Assembly (NCBI RefSeq): GCF_000876655.1
Contig: NZ_JYCN01000003.1
Coordinates: 34,375-98,374, forward strand
DNA: 64,000 nucleotides
Source of the DNA: Arthrobacter sp. SPG23
Lineage (GTDB): Bacteria; Actinomycetota; Actinomycetes; Actinomycetales; Micrococcaceae
Direction: 5' to 3'
The position numbers and the translations under genes were made by a program. Shown here piece after piece: positions 17,590 to 27,207 of the stretch. Numbering within the stretch: the first letter of the stretch is position 1; every line of letters begins with the position of its first letter. Under the pieces are notes generated by a model. It was given only the letters and a program-made list of their open reading frames with translations. It had not been told where the DNA came from and did no database searches.

Positions 17590-19511
17590 GGCTTGGGCGG
17601 TGCCGTGTGCCGGCCCGGGCTCAGTGCCCGCAGCGCATTGAGGATGGTGGCCAGGTCCACCAATTCCTGGGACAGGGCGCCGGCGATGGCCGGCACGTAG
17701 CCCGCCGCCGCTGCCACCATAAGCCCCACGCTCAGCACGATGCCGATCCAGATGCTCTGCATCGCCACCCGCACGGTCCGCTGCCCGATCCGCACGGCAT
17801 GCGCCGCCTTGGACAGGTCGTCAAGGATAATCACGACGTCGGCAGACTCGCCCGCCGCGGTGGAACCGCGCGCGCCCATGGCGATTCCGACGTCGGCCAC
17901 CGCCAGGACGGGGGCGTCGTTGACGCCGTCGCCCACCATCATGACGGGACGGTGCGGCAGCGACCTCACAGCTTCCACTTTGTCCGGCGGAAGGCACTCG
18001 GCGCGGACGTCGGTGAGCCCCACTTCGGCGGCGATGTGCTTGGCGGTGGCCAAGGCGTCGCCGGTCAGCATCACAGTCTCGGTGACCCCCAGCGCGGAGA
18101 GCTCAGCCAGGGTCCTGCGGGCCTCGGCGCGCAGCGGATCGCTCATGACCAGGGCCCCGACGTACACTCCTCCGACGCCCACGTAGATGGCCAGCTGGCC
18201 GCTTTCCAGCTCAGTCTCCGCCACTCCGGGCGCAAATTCGGCCACGAAGGCGGGCTTGCCCACCACTACTTCCCGCCCGTCGAAGACGGCGCGGACACCG
18301 TGCGTGGCATGTTCCAGCGCCTCGCTGGCGGTCTCGAACCGGAGGTCGCGTGAGGTGGCGGCCTCCATCACGGATGCGGCCAGGACGTGGGAGGAATACT
18401 GTTCCGCGGAGCCCGCCAGGCGGAGCAGTTCGTCCTGGCCCATGGAGTCGGCCGTCACGATGGCCACCAGCGAGGGCCGGCCGTAGGTGAGTGTTCCGGT
18501 CTTGTCGAAGGCGGCGGTGCGCACCTTGCCGAGCTGCTCGAGGACCCCCGCGTATTTGACGATGATGCCGGACTTGGCCGCCTGGCTCATGCCGCCCAGG
18601 AACGCCACCGGCGCCGCGATGAGCAGCGGGCAGGGAGTGGCCACCACCAGCACCTCCGCGAACCGGGCGGGGCTTCCGCTGGCGATCCAGGCGATGGCGC
18701 CGAGCACGTAGGCGAACGCTGTGAAGGGAATGGCGTAGCGGTCGGCCAGGCGCACCATGGGTGCCCGGCTTTCCGAGGCCTCCTTCACCAGGGCGACGAT
18801 CCGGCTGTACTGGGAATCCTCCATGACGGCCGTGACCCGCATCCGGATGGCGGCCTCGCCGTTGACCGAACCGCTCATGATCCCCTCGCCGGCGGTGCGT
18901 TCCACCGGAAGGCTTTCGCCGGTGAGGGACGACTCGTCGAACGTGCCGGCGTCGGAAAGCAGCACGCCATCCAGCGGCACCACCTCGCCGGGCTTGACCA
19001 GCAGGATGTCGCCCACGACGACGTCCGTGGCCGCCACGTCCTCGTGGGCGCCGTTTTCCCCGTTGCCGTTTTGAGGGGTGCCGTTTCCGGCGGCGCTGTT
19101 TTCCCCGTTGCCGTTCGGGCTGGTGCCATTTCCGGCGGCGCTGTTCCGCTCCCGGTGGGCTGTCTGCGGAACACGCGCCAACAGGGCACTGAGTTCCCCC
19201 TTCGCCCTGCCCGCGGCGTAGTCCTCCAGGGCGGTGCCGCCGGCCATCATGAGCACGATGATCATGGACGCAATGAACTCGCCCACCAGCACCGTGCTGA
19301 CAATTGCCGTCACTGCCAGGATGTCGATGCCCCAGTGCCCGTTGCGCAACCGCTGAATCATTCCGACAGACAGGTACGCAGCCACCGCGAGGGCATAACC
19401 GCTCGCCGCGAACCGGGCGATCAGGGGCTGGCCGGATGCCAGCAGGACGACGACAGCAAGCAACGCCAGCACCGTGCCCGCCACGAGCGGATACCGGAGC
19501 ACAAGTTTCAC
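17541..19511 (-). CDS. Heavy-metal translocating P-type ATPase (P1B)
   Basis: About 656 residues from the GTG at 19511, which has GGAG nine bases upstream; the frame extends to 19586 without a better start. There is no N-terminal metal-binding domain. The actuator motif is SSLTGESLPVE, the membrane metal site is VVATPCPLLIAAPVAF (C-P-L rather than C-P-C), and the phosphorylated Asp is about residue 336 in AFDKTGTLTYG. The C-terminus has VGDGVNDAPVLAVADVGIAMG. Such pumps export Zn2+, Cd2+, Pb2+ or Co2+. A repeated Gly/Asn-rich insert lies before the actuator motif. Its last codons overlap ppsA. Confidence 0.9.
   Translation of the reverse strand: MKLVLRYPLVAGTVLALLAVVVLLASGQPLIARFAASGYALAVAAYLSVGMIQRLRNGHWGIDILAVTAIVSTVLVGEFIASMIIVLMMAGGTALEDYAAGRAKGELSALLARVPQTAHRERNSAAGNGTSPNGNGENSAAGNGTPQNGNGENGAHEDVAATDVVVGDILLVKPGEVVPLDGVLLSDAGTFDESSLTGESLPVERTAGEGIMSGSVNGEAAIRMRVTAVMEDSQYSRIVALVKEASESRAPMVRLADRYAIPFTAFAYVLGAIAWIASGSPARFAEVLVVATPCPLLIAAPVAFLGGMSQAAKSGIIVKYAGVLEQLGKVRTAAFDKTGTLTYGRPSLVAIVTADSMGQDELLRLAGSAEQYSSHVLAASVMEAATSRDLRFETASEALEHATHGVRAVFDGREVVVGKPAFVAEFAPGVAETELESGQLAIYVGVGGVYVGALVMSDPLRAEARRTLAELSALGVTETVMLTGDALATAKHIAAEVGLTDVRAECLPPDKVEAVRSLPHRPVMMVGDGVNDAPVLAVADVGIAMGARGSTAAGESADVVIILDDLSKAAHAVRIGQRTVRVAMQSIWIGIVLSVGLMVAAAAGYVPAIAGALSQELVDLATILNALRALSPGRHTAPPKPQGEASTSAITRTVLR
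19056..19145. repeat. Two 45-bp tandem repeats inside the heavy-metal ATPase gene
   Basis: Two in-frame copies of 45 bases (19056-19100 and 19101-19145) encode 15-residue units, NSAAGNGTSPNGNGE and NSAAGNGTPQNGNGE. The insert lies between the early membrane helices and the actuator domain, in a stretch that is short in related pumps. It looks like a slippage-expanded flexible linker. Confidence 0.85.
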
Positions 19512-19611
19512 AGGTAGATCTCCGCCTTTGTCTGGATAGCACGCACGCCAAGGCATCCCCGGCCGGGGCGCACCCATACGTAACACTCCATTGAACCCGG
19601 ACTCCGGAGCT

Positions 19612-19626
19612 AGGGGAATAGGTCCT
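19612..19626 (-). promoter_or_regulatory. DosR-like box upstream of the heavy-metal ATPase
   Basis: On the minus strand the site reads AGGACCTATTCCCCT, about 100-115 bases before the GTG at 19511. It matches the minus-strand box of the universal stress gene (AGGACCAAAGGCCCT) at 11 of 15 positions, with both ends conserved. Confidence 0.35.
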
Positions 19627-19682
19627 TGATCCGCCGCGGTGTGATGCTTCCCATGGTGGCGTTGGGTGCGCGCATTCGGCGC

Positions 19683-20435
19683 CTAAGCCTCTGGGCGCCG
19701 ATCAGCCGGCTTCGTCCCGAGCGCCACGACGACGGGTGTGGACTTGTTGTCCGACGCGCACCCGGCACAGCAGGCGTCGTCGCTTTCGGCCAGGGCGGCG
19801 CTAGTGCCCGGGACGGCGCAGCACGATTCGCCGCGCCAGGCATTGGTGCCCTCCCGGACAGCGATGCCGGCGATGACCAAGGCGGCCCCGGCATCGGCCC
19901 ACCACCAGCCCAGCGCGCTGTTCAGGACCAGCCCGACCAGCAGGACGGCCGAAAGGTAGGTGCACAGCAGTGTCTGTTTGGAGTCGGCCACGGCCGTCCG
20001 GGAACCGAGTTCGCGGCCGGCCCGGCGCTGCGCCCAGGAAAGCAGGGGCATGATTGCCAGGCTCAGCGCGGCGATCACGATGCCCGGCGTCGAGTGCTGT
20101 GCCTCTTCCCCGCCAGTCAGGGCCCGCACTGCATCCACGGTCACGAACGCGGCGAGGGCGAAGAACGAAACGGCGATGATCCGCAGGGTCAGGTGCTCAC
20201 GCCGTTCCGGGTCCTTGGCGGAAAACTGCCATGACAACGCCAGGGCGGAGCTCACCTCAATGACGGAGTCCAGTCCGAAACCTAGGAGCGCCGCGGAATC
20301 AGCCTCTCCGCCGGCCCAGAGCGCCACAACGGCTTCAATGAGGTTGTAGGTGACGGTCGCGGCGGCGAACAGCCGGATCCTGAGGCTCAACACGGCTCGG
20401 CGTTCCGGGCTGGGTGCGTTCAGCGGGGCCGTCAT
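19683..20435 (-). CDS. CDF-like cation transporter with Cys-rich tail
   Basis: About 250 residues from the ATG at 20435, which overlaps the regulator stop as ATGA. The protein has five or six membrane segments. The second and fifth helices carry DSVIEVSSALALSW and DAGAALVIAGIAVREG, in the positions of the metal-binding Asp pairs of cation-diffusion facilitators (the usual H/D-x-x-x-D spacing). The cytoplasmic C-terminus has CC and CCAGC clusters, probably metal-binding. Coupling to a CmtR-like Cd/Pb sensor suggests export of soft metals. It is shorter than full CDF proteins and lacks an obvious C-terminal ferredoxin-like domain. Confidence 0.75.
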   Translation of the reverse strand: MTAPLNAPSPERRAVLSLRIRLFAAATVTYNLIEAVVALWAGGEADSAALLGFGLDSVIEVSSALALSWQFSAKDPERREHLTLRIIAVSFFALAAFVTVDAVRALTGGEEAQHSTPGIVIAALSLAIMPLLSWAQRRAGRELGSRTAVADSKQTLLCTYLSAVLLVGLVLNSALGWWWADAGAALVIAGIAVREGTNAWRGESCCAVPGTSAALAESDDACCAGCASDNKSTPVVVALGTKPADRRPEA

Positions 20436-20758
20436 GCGAGGCACTCCCCGTCCGGGGCGCAGCAGGCCGGATCAACCGCCAGGACTACGCCGAGCAGGTC
20501 CTTGATTGCGTGGCCCAGCCGGGCGTCCGCGAGTTCATACCGGCTTCGCCGACCGTCAGGAACAGCAACCACCAGGCCGCAGCCACGAAGGCAGGTCAGG
20601 TGGTTGGACATGCTCTGCCGGGAAACCCCGAGGGAGTCTGCCAGGTCCGAGGGGTAGGACGGGGCGTCCGAGAGTGCCAGCAGGATCCGGGCGCGGGTCG
20701 GGTCCGAGACCGCATAGCCGAACCTGGCCAGGACGGGAGCCTGGGTGAGCGTTTCCAT
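20432..20758 (-). CDS. cmtR: ArsR/SmtB family metal sensor, CmtR-like
   Basis: About 108 residues from the ATG at 20758 (METLTQAPVLARFG); five more residues are possible upstream. The winged helix is complete (SDPTRARILLALSD..., SRQSMSNHLTCLRGCGLVV). Cys56 and Cys60 in the recognition helix and Cys99/100/106 at the C-terminus match the pattern of mycobacterial CmtR, whose Cys57, Cys61 and Cys102 bind Cd2+ or Pb2+. The LRGCGLVVA stretch is nearly the same as in that protein from memory. It is expected to repress its own operon until metal binds. The transporter gene overlaps its stop. Confidence 0.85.
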   Translation of the reverse strand: METLTQAPVLARFGYAVSDPTRARILLALSDAPSYPSDLADSLGVSRQSMSNHLTCLRGCGLVVAVPDGRRSRYELADARLGHAIKDLLGVVLAVDPACCAPDGECLA

Positions 20759-20768
20759 GCCCTCAAAG

Positions 20769-20784
20769 TACATCCTTGGGTGTA
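20769..20784. promoter_or_regulatory. Candidate CmtR operator
   Basis: TACATCCTTGGGTGTA is an imperfect palindrome (six of seven arm positions paired) 11-26 bases upstream of the regulator start. A TTGAGT -35-like hexamer lies at 20802-20807 on the minus strand. Position and symmetry fit autorepression by the ArsR-type sensor. Confidence 0.45.
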
Positions 20785-20949
20785 TTCATGCCACTGTGTA
20801 CTCAAGAATGGAGCGTCCGCTGGGCCGGGCCGTGAAGGCGCCAGTGCAGGCAGGGAAAAGGCTCCACGCGGTGTCGCGGTGTCGCGGGGCCGTGGCTGCC
20901 GGGCCATTCAGCCCTAGGCGCGGCCCTGCCCCGGCTGTCATGGTTGAAC

Positions 20950-21963
20950 ATGGTCGGCGAACCGCCCCTCCAACCGCGCCCCCAACCGCGCAACCGCCGC
21001 CGCCTGCTGGCGGCGATCCTCGTGGCGGTCGCCGCGGTCGCCGCGGTTGTCCTCGCTGTGATCCTGGCCGGAGCGCCGCGCGGATCGAACCCGCAAACCG
21101 GCCCTCCGCCGGAAAGCCGGTCCTCCACTTCGCCGCCGTCGACGCCGGCCGTCCCGGCGTCGCCGGGAAATCAGTCTTCAGGGGCCTCCGAAACCCCGGG
21201 CGAAGAGACATCCCCGGCTCCGGTTGCGCCCGGCCCCACACCGCCGCCGGAAACGCTGCCCGTTCCGCAACCCCCTCCGCCGGCTGCACCGTTTCCCCTT
21301 GGCCTGGCCGGGAAGGACGTGGAGCTGGTTCCCGGTGCGGGTCCGGTTGTTGCCTTGACGTTCGACGCCGGCGCCAACTCGGCGGGCCTCCCTTCGATCC
21401 TGCAGACACTGGCGGGCGCCGGAGTGCGCGGGACGTTTTTCCTGACCGGATCTTGGGCGGCGGCCAATCCGGCCGGAGTGGCCGCCATCGTGGCGGGAGG
21501 CCACCGGGTGGGAAACCATTCCCAGACCCATCCGGACTTCACCGGCCTGACGGACGCCGGGATCGGGGACCAGGTCCGCGCGGCGGAGCAGGCGGTGATG
21601 GCCGCCGGAGCGGACCCCCGCCCGTTGTTCAGGTTCCCGTTCGGCGCCCGCGACGCGCGTACCATTGCCGCCGTGAACAACCTGGGCTATGTGCCGGTGC
21701 GCTGGTCCGTGGACACGCTCGGCTGGAAAGGAACCAGCGGAGGCGTCACTGCACAGTTGGTGGCGGACCGTGCGTTGTCCGCCCTGCAGCCTGGCGAAAT
21801 CGTGCTGATGCACATCGGGTCCAACCCGGACGACGGCACCACCCTGGACGCCGACGCCCTGCCGCAGATGATCGGGAGGATGCGCCAGGCCGGCTACGGC
21901 TTCGTCACGCTGGACAGCCTGCTTTACGGCTTCGTCACGCTGGACAGCCTGCTTGCAGGATAG
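20950..21963 (+). CDS. Membrane-anchored polysaccharide deacetylase (CE4)
   Basis: About 337 residues from the ATG at 20950; a TTG two codons earlier is possible. A basic start is followed by one membrane segment (residues 20-40). A Pro/Ser/Thr-rich linker spans about 45-115, then comes a CE4 NodB-type domain: VALTFDAGANS (first motif, with DAG for the usual DDG), GNHSQTHPDFTGLT (metal H-xxx-H) and FRFPFGARD (third motif). It should act outside the membrane on peptidoglycan or another N-acetylated polymer. The last 23 residues contain a perfect ten-residue duplication (YGFVTLDSLL twice). Confidence 0.85.
   Translation: MVGEPPLQPRPQPRNRRRLLAAILVAVAAVAAVVLAVILAGAPRGSNPQTGPPPESRSSTSPPSTPAVPASPGNQSSGASETPGEETSPAPVAPGPTPPPETLPVPQPPPPAAPFPLGLAGKDVELVPGAGPVVALTFDAGANSAGLPSILQTLAGAGVRGTFFLTGSWAAANPAGVAAIVAGGHRVGNHSQTHPDFTGLTDAGIGDQVRAAEQAVMAAGADPRPLFRFPFGARDARTIAAVNNLGYVPVRWSVDTLGWKGTSGGVTAQLVADRALSALQPGEIVLMHIGSNPDDGTTLDADALPQMIGRMRQAGYGFVTLDSLLYGFVTLDSLLAG
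21895..21954. repeat. Perfect 30-bp tandem duplication at the 3' end of the deacetylase gene
   Basis: Bases 21895-21924 and 21925-21954 are identical and in frame. Each encodes YGFVTLDSLL, with only AG and the stop after them. The copies have no synonymous differences, which points to a recent event or slippage-prone DNA. Confidence 0.95.
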
Positions 21964-22024
21964 CCAGCCGGCCAGCCGGCCGGATAACCAGCGGGACCGG
22001 GAGCCGGATGGCGGGCAGCAAGAC

Positions 22025-22039
22025 GGGTCCAATGTCTCT
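22025..22039 (+). promoter_or_regulatory. DosR-like box upstream of the HAD-GH65 gene
   Basis: GGGTCCAATGTCTCT lies 35-49 bases before the ATG at 22074. It matches the ppsA box AGGTCCAAAGCCTCT at 12 of 15 positions. Confidence 0.4.
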
Positions 22040-22073
22040 GGGCAGGCCGGCACAACGCTGGTAGGACTGAGCC

Positions 22074-25000
22074 ATGACTGAGTCGCCGACCGCTGCCGCC
22101 GCGCTCGCCCCGGTTGACGCCGTGGTGTTCGACCTTGACGGTGTGGTCACGGACACCGCGGAGTTGCATGCCGCCGCGTGGAAGGAACTGTTCGATGACG
22201 TCCTCCAGGATTCCAGGATCCCGCAGGGCGCCCGGCGCGATCCCTTCACGGACGCGGACTACCTGAGCTACGTGGACGGCCGCAGCAGGGAGGACGGAGT
22301 GGCGGCCTTCCTGGACTCGCGCGGGGTGACACTCCCTGCGGGCGGGCCGGCGGACGGTCCGGCGGAATGGACTGCGGCCGGTCTTGGGGCACGCAAGAAC
22401 GGGATCTTCGAAAAGTTGCTGAGCCTCAGGCCCGTACCCGTTTTCCCTGGCACGCAAGCCCTGCTCGAGCGCCTCAAGGCCGGGAAGGTCCCGGTGGCGC
22501 TCGCGACTGCCAGCCGGAACGCCCGGGCCGTGCTGGCAGCCGCCGGCCTCGAAGACGGCTTCGACGTCGTAGTTGACGGAAACACCGCAGCGCAGCTGGG
22601 ACTGGCAGGCAAACCCGATCCCGCGCTGTTCCTCCACGCCATCAGGGAGCTCGGGGTGGCGCCGGAACGGGCGGTGGTCATCGAGGATGCCGTGGCCGGC
22701 GTGGCGGCCGGCCGCCGCGGCGGGTTCGGCCTGGTGGTGGGGATCGACCGGGCAGGGCACCGGGCTGAGCTGGAAGCCGCCGGCGCCGACGTCGTGGTCG
22801 AAGACGTCAGTGAACTGGACCTCGGCCTGGTCATCGCAGACCCATGGCAGCTGGTTTACGAGGGATTCGACCCCGCCCACGAGGGCCACCGGGAGGCCCT
22901 GACCACCCTGGGTAACGGCTACATGGCTACGCGGGGGGCGGCCCCTGAACACCGCAAGGACGATGTGCACTATCCGGGAACCTACCTGGCCGGCGTCTAC
23001 AACCGGCTCACCAGCGTGATCGAAGGGCAGGAAACCGAGGACGAGCATATGGTCAATATGCCGGACTGGCTCCCGCTGGACGTCTGCGTGGAGGCCGGCA
23101 AATGGTGGTCCGAGGGGGGACTGCGGCTCCGCAGCGAGCGGCGCACCCTGGACCTGAAGCGCGCCCTGCTGACGCGGGAAGCTGTGCTGGAGGACGACGC
23201 CGGCCGGCAGCTTGAGGTGGTCCAGCGCCGGATGGTCTCCATGGCGGAGCCGCACCTCGCGGCGCTCGAGACGACATTGACAGCCGTCGGGTGGGACGGG
23301 CAGGTGGGCATCCGCAGCGGCTGCGATACGGACATCACCAACTCAAACGTGGCGGTGGAAGCGCTTCTGTCCAACCGGCACCTGACAGGTGTGGCGGTCT
23401 CCGGGGCAGATGACGGGCCAGGGGCAGCCACCCAGGTCGTTCTGGTCCGGACCACCCAGAGTAGGGTGGGTGTTGCGGTGGCCATCAGGACGGAGGTCCC
23501 GGCCAGCCTGCATTCCGCCAGGCCCGAAGAGCTTGGCGGAATGTTCGTACACCGCTTCGACGCGGAGCTTCGGGACGGCCAACCTGCCATTGTCACCAAG
23601 ACCGTGGCAGTGGCCACCTCCCGCGACCACGCCATTTCCTCGCCCCGGACCGCCGCCCTGGATGTCCTCAACCGTTCCCGGGGAGGCTTCGACGTGCTGC
23701 TGGCCAGCCACGAGGCGGCGTGGAGGGGGCTGCTCACGCCCTTCGTCATCGAGGTGGACGACTCCACCGAGTCGCAGCTGATCCTGAACCTGCATGTCTT
23801 CCACCTGCTCCAGACCATTTCGGCGCACACGGCGGAGTTGGACGCCGGTGTCCCCGCCCGCGGCCTGCACGGAGAGGGCTACCGGGGCCATATCTTCTGG
23901 GACGAACTGTTCGTCCTGCCCCTTCTGACGTCCCGGCTTCCTGCCGTGACGCGGGCACTCCTTGACTACCGGTGGCGGCGGCTGGGGACAGCACGGGATG
24001 CCGCGAGGGCAGCCGGGTTCGCGGGCGCCATGATCCCGTGGCAGAGCGGAAGCGACGGCCGGGAGGAGACACCCAGGCTCCTGTTCAACTCGCGTTCCGG
24101 CCGCTGGGTGCCGGACTACTCCCACCTGCAGCGCCACTCGGGCCTGACGGTCGCCTACAACGCCTGGCAGTATTTCGAAGCGACCCAGGACCGCGCCTGG
24201 CTGACCCACCACGGCGCGGAGATCATCGTGGAAGTTGCCCGGCTCTTCGCGTCGATGGCGGAGTACGATCCCGCAGAAGACAGGTTCCACATCCGGGGGG
24301 TGGTGGGTCCGGACGAGTACCACACCGGCTACCCGGACAACCCCGGCGGCGGCCTGGACGACAACGCCTATACGAATGTCATGGCGGCCTGGGTGTGTGA
24401 CCAGGCGGTGTGGATCATGAGTTCGGTGCGGGGTTTCGACATGGACGATTTCCGGGAAAGGCTGCAGGTCACGGAAGCCGAAATCGACGGCTGGGCGCGG
24501 TTGGGGCGCAGGGTGTTTGTTCCCTTCCACGCCGACGGCATCATCAGCCAGTTCGCCGGGTACGAGGATCTCCCGGAGCTGGACTGGGAGCACTACCGCC
24601 GCACCTACCGGAACGTCCAGCGGCTGGACCTCATCCTCGAAGCCGAAGGCAGCAGCACCAACCACTACCGGCTGGCCAAACAGGCGGACGTGCTGATGCT
24701 GCTCTACGTCCTCGGTGAAGACCAGCTCACCACCTTCCTGGACCGGCTCGGGTACACCGTGACGGCGGCGCAGATCGCCAGGACCGTCGACTTCTACCTT
24801 TCCCGGACGGCGCACGGGTCCACGTTGAGCAGGGTAGCGCATGCCTCCGTGCTGGCGCAGCTTGATCCGGAACGGGCATGGGACACCTTCCGCGAAGCCC
24901 TCGATGCGGACCTGGACGACACCCAGGGCGGCACCACCCGCGCGGGCATTCACCTGGGCGCCATGGCCGGCTCCATCGACGTGGTCCAGCGCAGCTTCGC

Positions 25001-25235
25001 GGGCCTGCGGATTACCAGGGACGCCCTGGATTTCTCGCCCCGCCTTCCCGCCGAACTCGGCAGGGTCACGTTCAATGTGCGCTACCGGGACCAGTTGCTC
25101 GCCGTGCACCTGGACAAGGACTGCCTGCTGGTTTCCGCGGCCCCGGGAGATGCTTCCCCGGTGATGGTCCGGCTGGGCACCCAGCACGTGCTGCTGCACG
25201 CCGGGCAGGACCACGAATTCCGGCTCGGCCACTAA
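22074..25235 (+). CDS. Fused HAD beta-phosphoglucomutase / GH65 disaccharide phosphorylase
   Basis: A 1053-residue fusion. Residues about 15-240 are a HAD phosphatase/mutase: [15 protein letters not shown] carries the nucleophile Asp and the acid-base Asp, and [15 protein letters not shown] and [12 protein letters not shown] follow. Residues about 255-1050 are a GH65 phosphorylase with a beta-sandwich, an alpha/alpha barrel and a C-terminal domain; the general-acid Glu is about residue 748 in [12 protein letters not shown]65 enzymes split trehalose, maltose or kojibiose with phosphate to beta-glucose-1-phosphate, which the mutase turns into glucose-6-phosphate. Both halves keep their key residues. 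The stop overlaps the convergent alcohol dehydrogenase gene by four bases. Confidence 0.9.
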   Translation: MTESPTAAAALAPVDAVVFDLDGVVTDTAELHAAAWKELFDDVLQDSRIPQGARRDPFTDADYLSYVDGRSREDGVAAFLDSRGVTLPAGGPADGPAEWTAAGLGARKNGIFEKLLSLRPVPVFPGTQALLERLKAGKVPVALATASRNARAVLAAAGLEDGFDVVVDGNTAAQLGLAGKPDPALFLHAIRELGVAPERAVVIEDAVAGVAAGRRGGFGLVVGIDRAGHRAELEAAGADVVVEDVSELDLGLVIADPWQLVYEGFDPAHEGHREALTTLGNGYMATRGAAPEHRKDDVHYPGTYLAGVYNRLTSVIEGQETEDEHMVNMPDWLPLDVCVEAGKWWSEGGLRLRSERRTLDLKRALLTREAVLEDDAGRQLEVVQRRMVSMAEPHLAALETTLTAVGWDGQVGIRSGCDTDITNSNVAVEALLSNRHLTGVAVSGADDGPGAATQVVLVRTTQSRVGVAVAIRTEVPASLHSARPEELGGMFVHRFDAELRDGQPAIVTKTVAVATSRDHAISSPRTAALDVLNRSRGGFDVLLASHEAAWRGLLTPFVIEVDDSTESQLILNLHVFHLLQTISAHTAELDAGVPARGLHGEGYRGHIFWDELFVLPLLTSRLPAVTRALLDYRWRRLGTARDAARAAGFAGAMIPWQSGSDGREETPRLLFNSRSGRWVPDYSHLQRHSGLTVAYNAWQYFEATQDRAWLTHHGAEIIVEVARLFASMAEYDPAEDRFHIRGVVGPDEYHTGYPDNPGGGLDDNAYTNVMAAWVCDQAVWIMSSVRGFDMDDFRERLQVTEAEIDGWARLGRRVFVPFHADGIISQFAGYEDLPELDWEHYRRTYRNVQRLDLILEAEGSSTNHYRLAKQADVLMLLYVLGEDQLTTFLDRLGYTVTAAQIARTVDFYLSRTAHGSTLSRVAHASVLAQLDPERAWDTFREALDADLDDTQGGTTRAGIHLGAMAGSIDVVQRSFAGLRITRDALDFSPRLPAELGRVTFNVRYRDQLLAVHLDKDCLLVSAAPGDASPVMVRLGTQHVLLHAGQDHEFRLGH

Positions 25236-26233
25236 CCCATATGGAGGACCGCCGCTCCGGTAATGCGGTCCGCGGCGAGGTCCTGCAGCGCCCGCGCGGC
25301 GTCCTCCAACCGGTAGGGGACGGTGGTGGGGCGAAGCGGAATTTCCGCTGCGACGCGAAGGAATTCCTCGCCGTCGGCCCTGGTATTTGCGGTGACGCTG
25401 CGAAGCTGGCGTTCCTGGAACAGCTCCGATCCGTAGTGCAGCGGCGGGATGTCGCTCAGGTGGATGCCGGCCACCGCCAGCGTGCCTCCGCGGTCCAGGG
25501 CCCGCAGCGCCTGCGGCACCAGCCAGCCCACCGGTGCAAAAAGGATGGCCGAATCCAGCGGGACGGGCGGTTCGTCGTCGGCGTCCCCGGCGAATGCCGC
25601 CCCGAGCTCCAAGGCGAGGCTCCGCGCCTCTTCCGAGCGGGTCATCACGTACACGCTGGCGCCGCGGTGCATGGCCACCTGGGCAGCCAGATGCGCGGAG
25701 CCCCCAAAACCGTAGATGCCGAGGCGTCCGCCTTCCGGAACCGCGGCGCGCGCCAGGGCCCGGTAGCCGATGATGCCCGCGCACAGCAGGGGCGCCGCCT
25801 GCTCGTCCGGGAAGACCTCCGGTATGCGGTAGGCATAGTCCTCGTTGACCGTCACGAGGTCGGCGTAACCGCCGTCCCGGTCCCAGCCCGTGAAAGTGGG
25901 GGCCAGGCACAGGTTCTCCTGGGAACGGAGGCAGAAACGGCAGCGCCCGCAGGTGCCGCCCAGCCAGGCCACACCCACCCGTTCCCCCATCCGGAACCTC
26001 GCGGCTCCTTCGCCGAGCTCCACCACTTCGCCCACAACCTCATGGCCGGGAATGATGCCGGTCCGGCGGGGCGGCAGGTCGCCTTCGGCCAGGTGGAGGT
26101 CGGTGCGGCACACGCCGCATACCCGCACGGAAAGCAGGACCTCGCCCGGCCCGGGGCGTGGATCGGGTCGTTCGCCGAACACCAAGGGATGCCCTGCCAC
26201 GGGACCCGGCTTGCCAACCCACCACGCACGCAC
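25232..26233 (-). CDS. Zinc-binding alcohol dehydrogenase (AdhA type)
   Basis: A 333-residue medium-chain dehydrogenase. The catalytic zinc ligands are in [17 protein letters not shown] and [11 protein letters not shown]. The structural zinc Cys cluster is [17 protein letters not shown]. The NAD(P) fold begins [17 protein letters not shown]. It is probably co-transcribed with the universal stress gene upstream (35-base gap) and therefore under the DosR-like box at 27210-27224. Comparable enzymes sit in hypoxia islands of Streptomyces and may dispose of reducing power. Confidence 0.85.
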   Translation of the reverse strand: MRAWWVGKPGPVAGHPLVFGERPDPRPGPGEVLLSVRVCGVCRTDLHLAEGDLPPRRTGIIPGHEVVGEVVELGEGAARFRMGERVGVAWLGGTCGRCRFCLRSQENLCLAPTFTGWDRDGGYADLVTVNEDYAYRIPEVFPDEQAAPLLCAGIIGYRALARAAVPEGGRLGIYGFGGSAHLAAQVAMHRGASVYVMTRSEEARSLALELGAAFAGDADDEPPVPLDSAILFAPVGWLVPQALRALDRGGTLAVAGIHLSDIPPLHYGSELFQERQLRSVTANTRADGEEFLRVAAEIPLRPTTVPYRLEDAARALQDLAADRITGAAVLHMG

Positions 26234-26268
26234 GGCACACTTCCTGTTCTGTTATTCCGCCGCGGCTC

Positions 26269-27123
26269 TCACCGCGTGATCAGCACGTTGCACAGAGCAC
26301 GCTCCAACGCCGAGGAAACAGTGCTGCCCGGATGGCCCTCCCGGTGATGCGCGCCCAGGACCAGGACGTCCGCCTGCGCCGCGGCGGCCAGGAGTTCCTT
26401 TGCCACGGGGTGGCTCTCCAGCAGGATGCCCTCCACGGGAACGTCGGGGGCCAGGCCCCTGGCCCGTTCCACGGCCTGGTCCAGCAGCTCCTTGCCGTGG
26501 AGCGGCGCGTGACGCCCGTGCGGGGCCTGGGCCTGGTCCCCGGCTACGTGGATCAGCTGCAGCGGGACGTTCAATGCGGCCGCCATCCGGGCCGCCTCCG
26601 CCACAACCTTTGCGTGCCGGGGTTTCTCGTCTATTCCGGCCGCTATCGGCTGGCCGGGACGTCCCGGGTAGCGGACCACCATGAGCGGGCACGGTGAGTG
26701 GACGGCCAGATCGAGGCAGGCGGACCCCACCAGTTGGCCCAGGAAGCGGCCCATGCCGCGGTGGCCCACGGCGAGGATAGCCGCGTCGTGCGCCGCGGCG
26801 CGGAGAACCTGGGCGGGAAGCCCGGGTTCGATGACGCCGTCAATGTCGAGAGTGACCCCCGGCCCGGCCGCAACCGAGACGGCCAGGTCCAGGCCCTCCT
26901 GGAGGGTGGCTTCGGCGGCATGCCTGAGCCCGCTCCCTTCAACGCCTTTGACCGGACCCAGATTCTTGGTGAAGACGGGCCATACCCACGCGTGGATGAC
27001 CTTCAATTTCCGGTTCGTTGCGGCGGCGTGCCCGGCGGCCCAGCGGACGGCCAGCTGTGACGGTTCGGAGCCGTCATAGCCCACCAGGACCGGTCCGTGC
27101 GGGTTCCCGGCTGGATCCGGCAT
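26269..27123 (-). CDS. Universal stress protein, two UspA domains
   Basis: About 284 residues from the ATG at 27123, preceded by GGGGAGG; the frame extends 13 residues further without support. The two tandem UspA domains cover about residues 10-145 (VLVGYDGSEPSQLAVRWAA, then GHRGMGRFLGQLVGSACLDLAVHSPCPLMVVR, the G-x2-G-x9-G-S/T ATP-binding motif) and about 150-284. The second domain has a degenerate motif (GAHHREGHPGSTVSSALERALCNVLI). Tandem UspA proteins respond to hypoxia and stasis in actinobacteria. The alcohol dehydrogenase gene follows after 35 bases. Confidence 0.85.
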   Translation of the reverse strand: MPDPAGNPHGPVLVGYDGSEPSQLAVRWAAGHAAATNRKLKVIHAWVWPVFTKNLGPVKGVEGSGLRHAAEATLQEGLDLAVSVAAGPGVTLDIDGVIEPGLPAQVLRAAAHDAAILAVGHRGMGRFLGQLVGSACLDLAVHSPCPLMVVRYPGRPGQPIAAGIDEKPRHAKVVAEAARMAAALNVPLQLIHVAGDQAQAPHGRHAPLHGKELLDQAVERARGLAPDVPVEGILLESHPVAKELLAAAAQADVLVLGAHHREGHPGSTVSSALERALCNVLITR

Positions 27124-27207
27124 GGAACCTCCCCTCGTGGACGGGGGCGGCGCAGTGTCCACCCGGGCGCAATGTCCACCCAGTAGAGACCGGGCATGCC
27201 GTTTGTG

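Noticed and set aside
22074..25910. Long minus-strand open frames over the HAD-GH65 gene (up to 855 residues)
   Set aside because: They arise from high GC and codon bias of the plus-strand gene; the translations lack family features and the plus-strand protein has all catalytic motifs.
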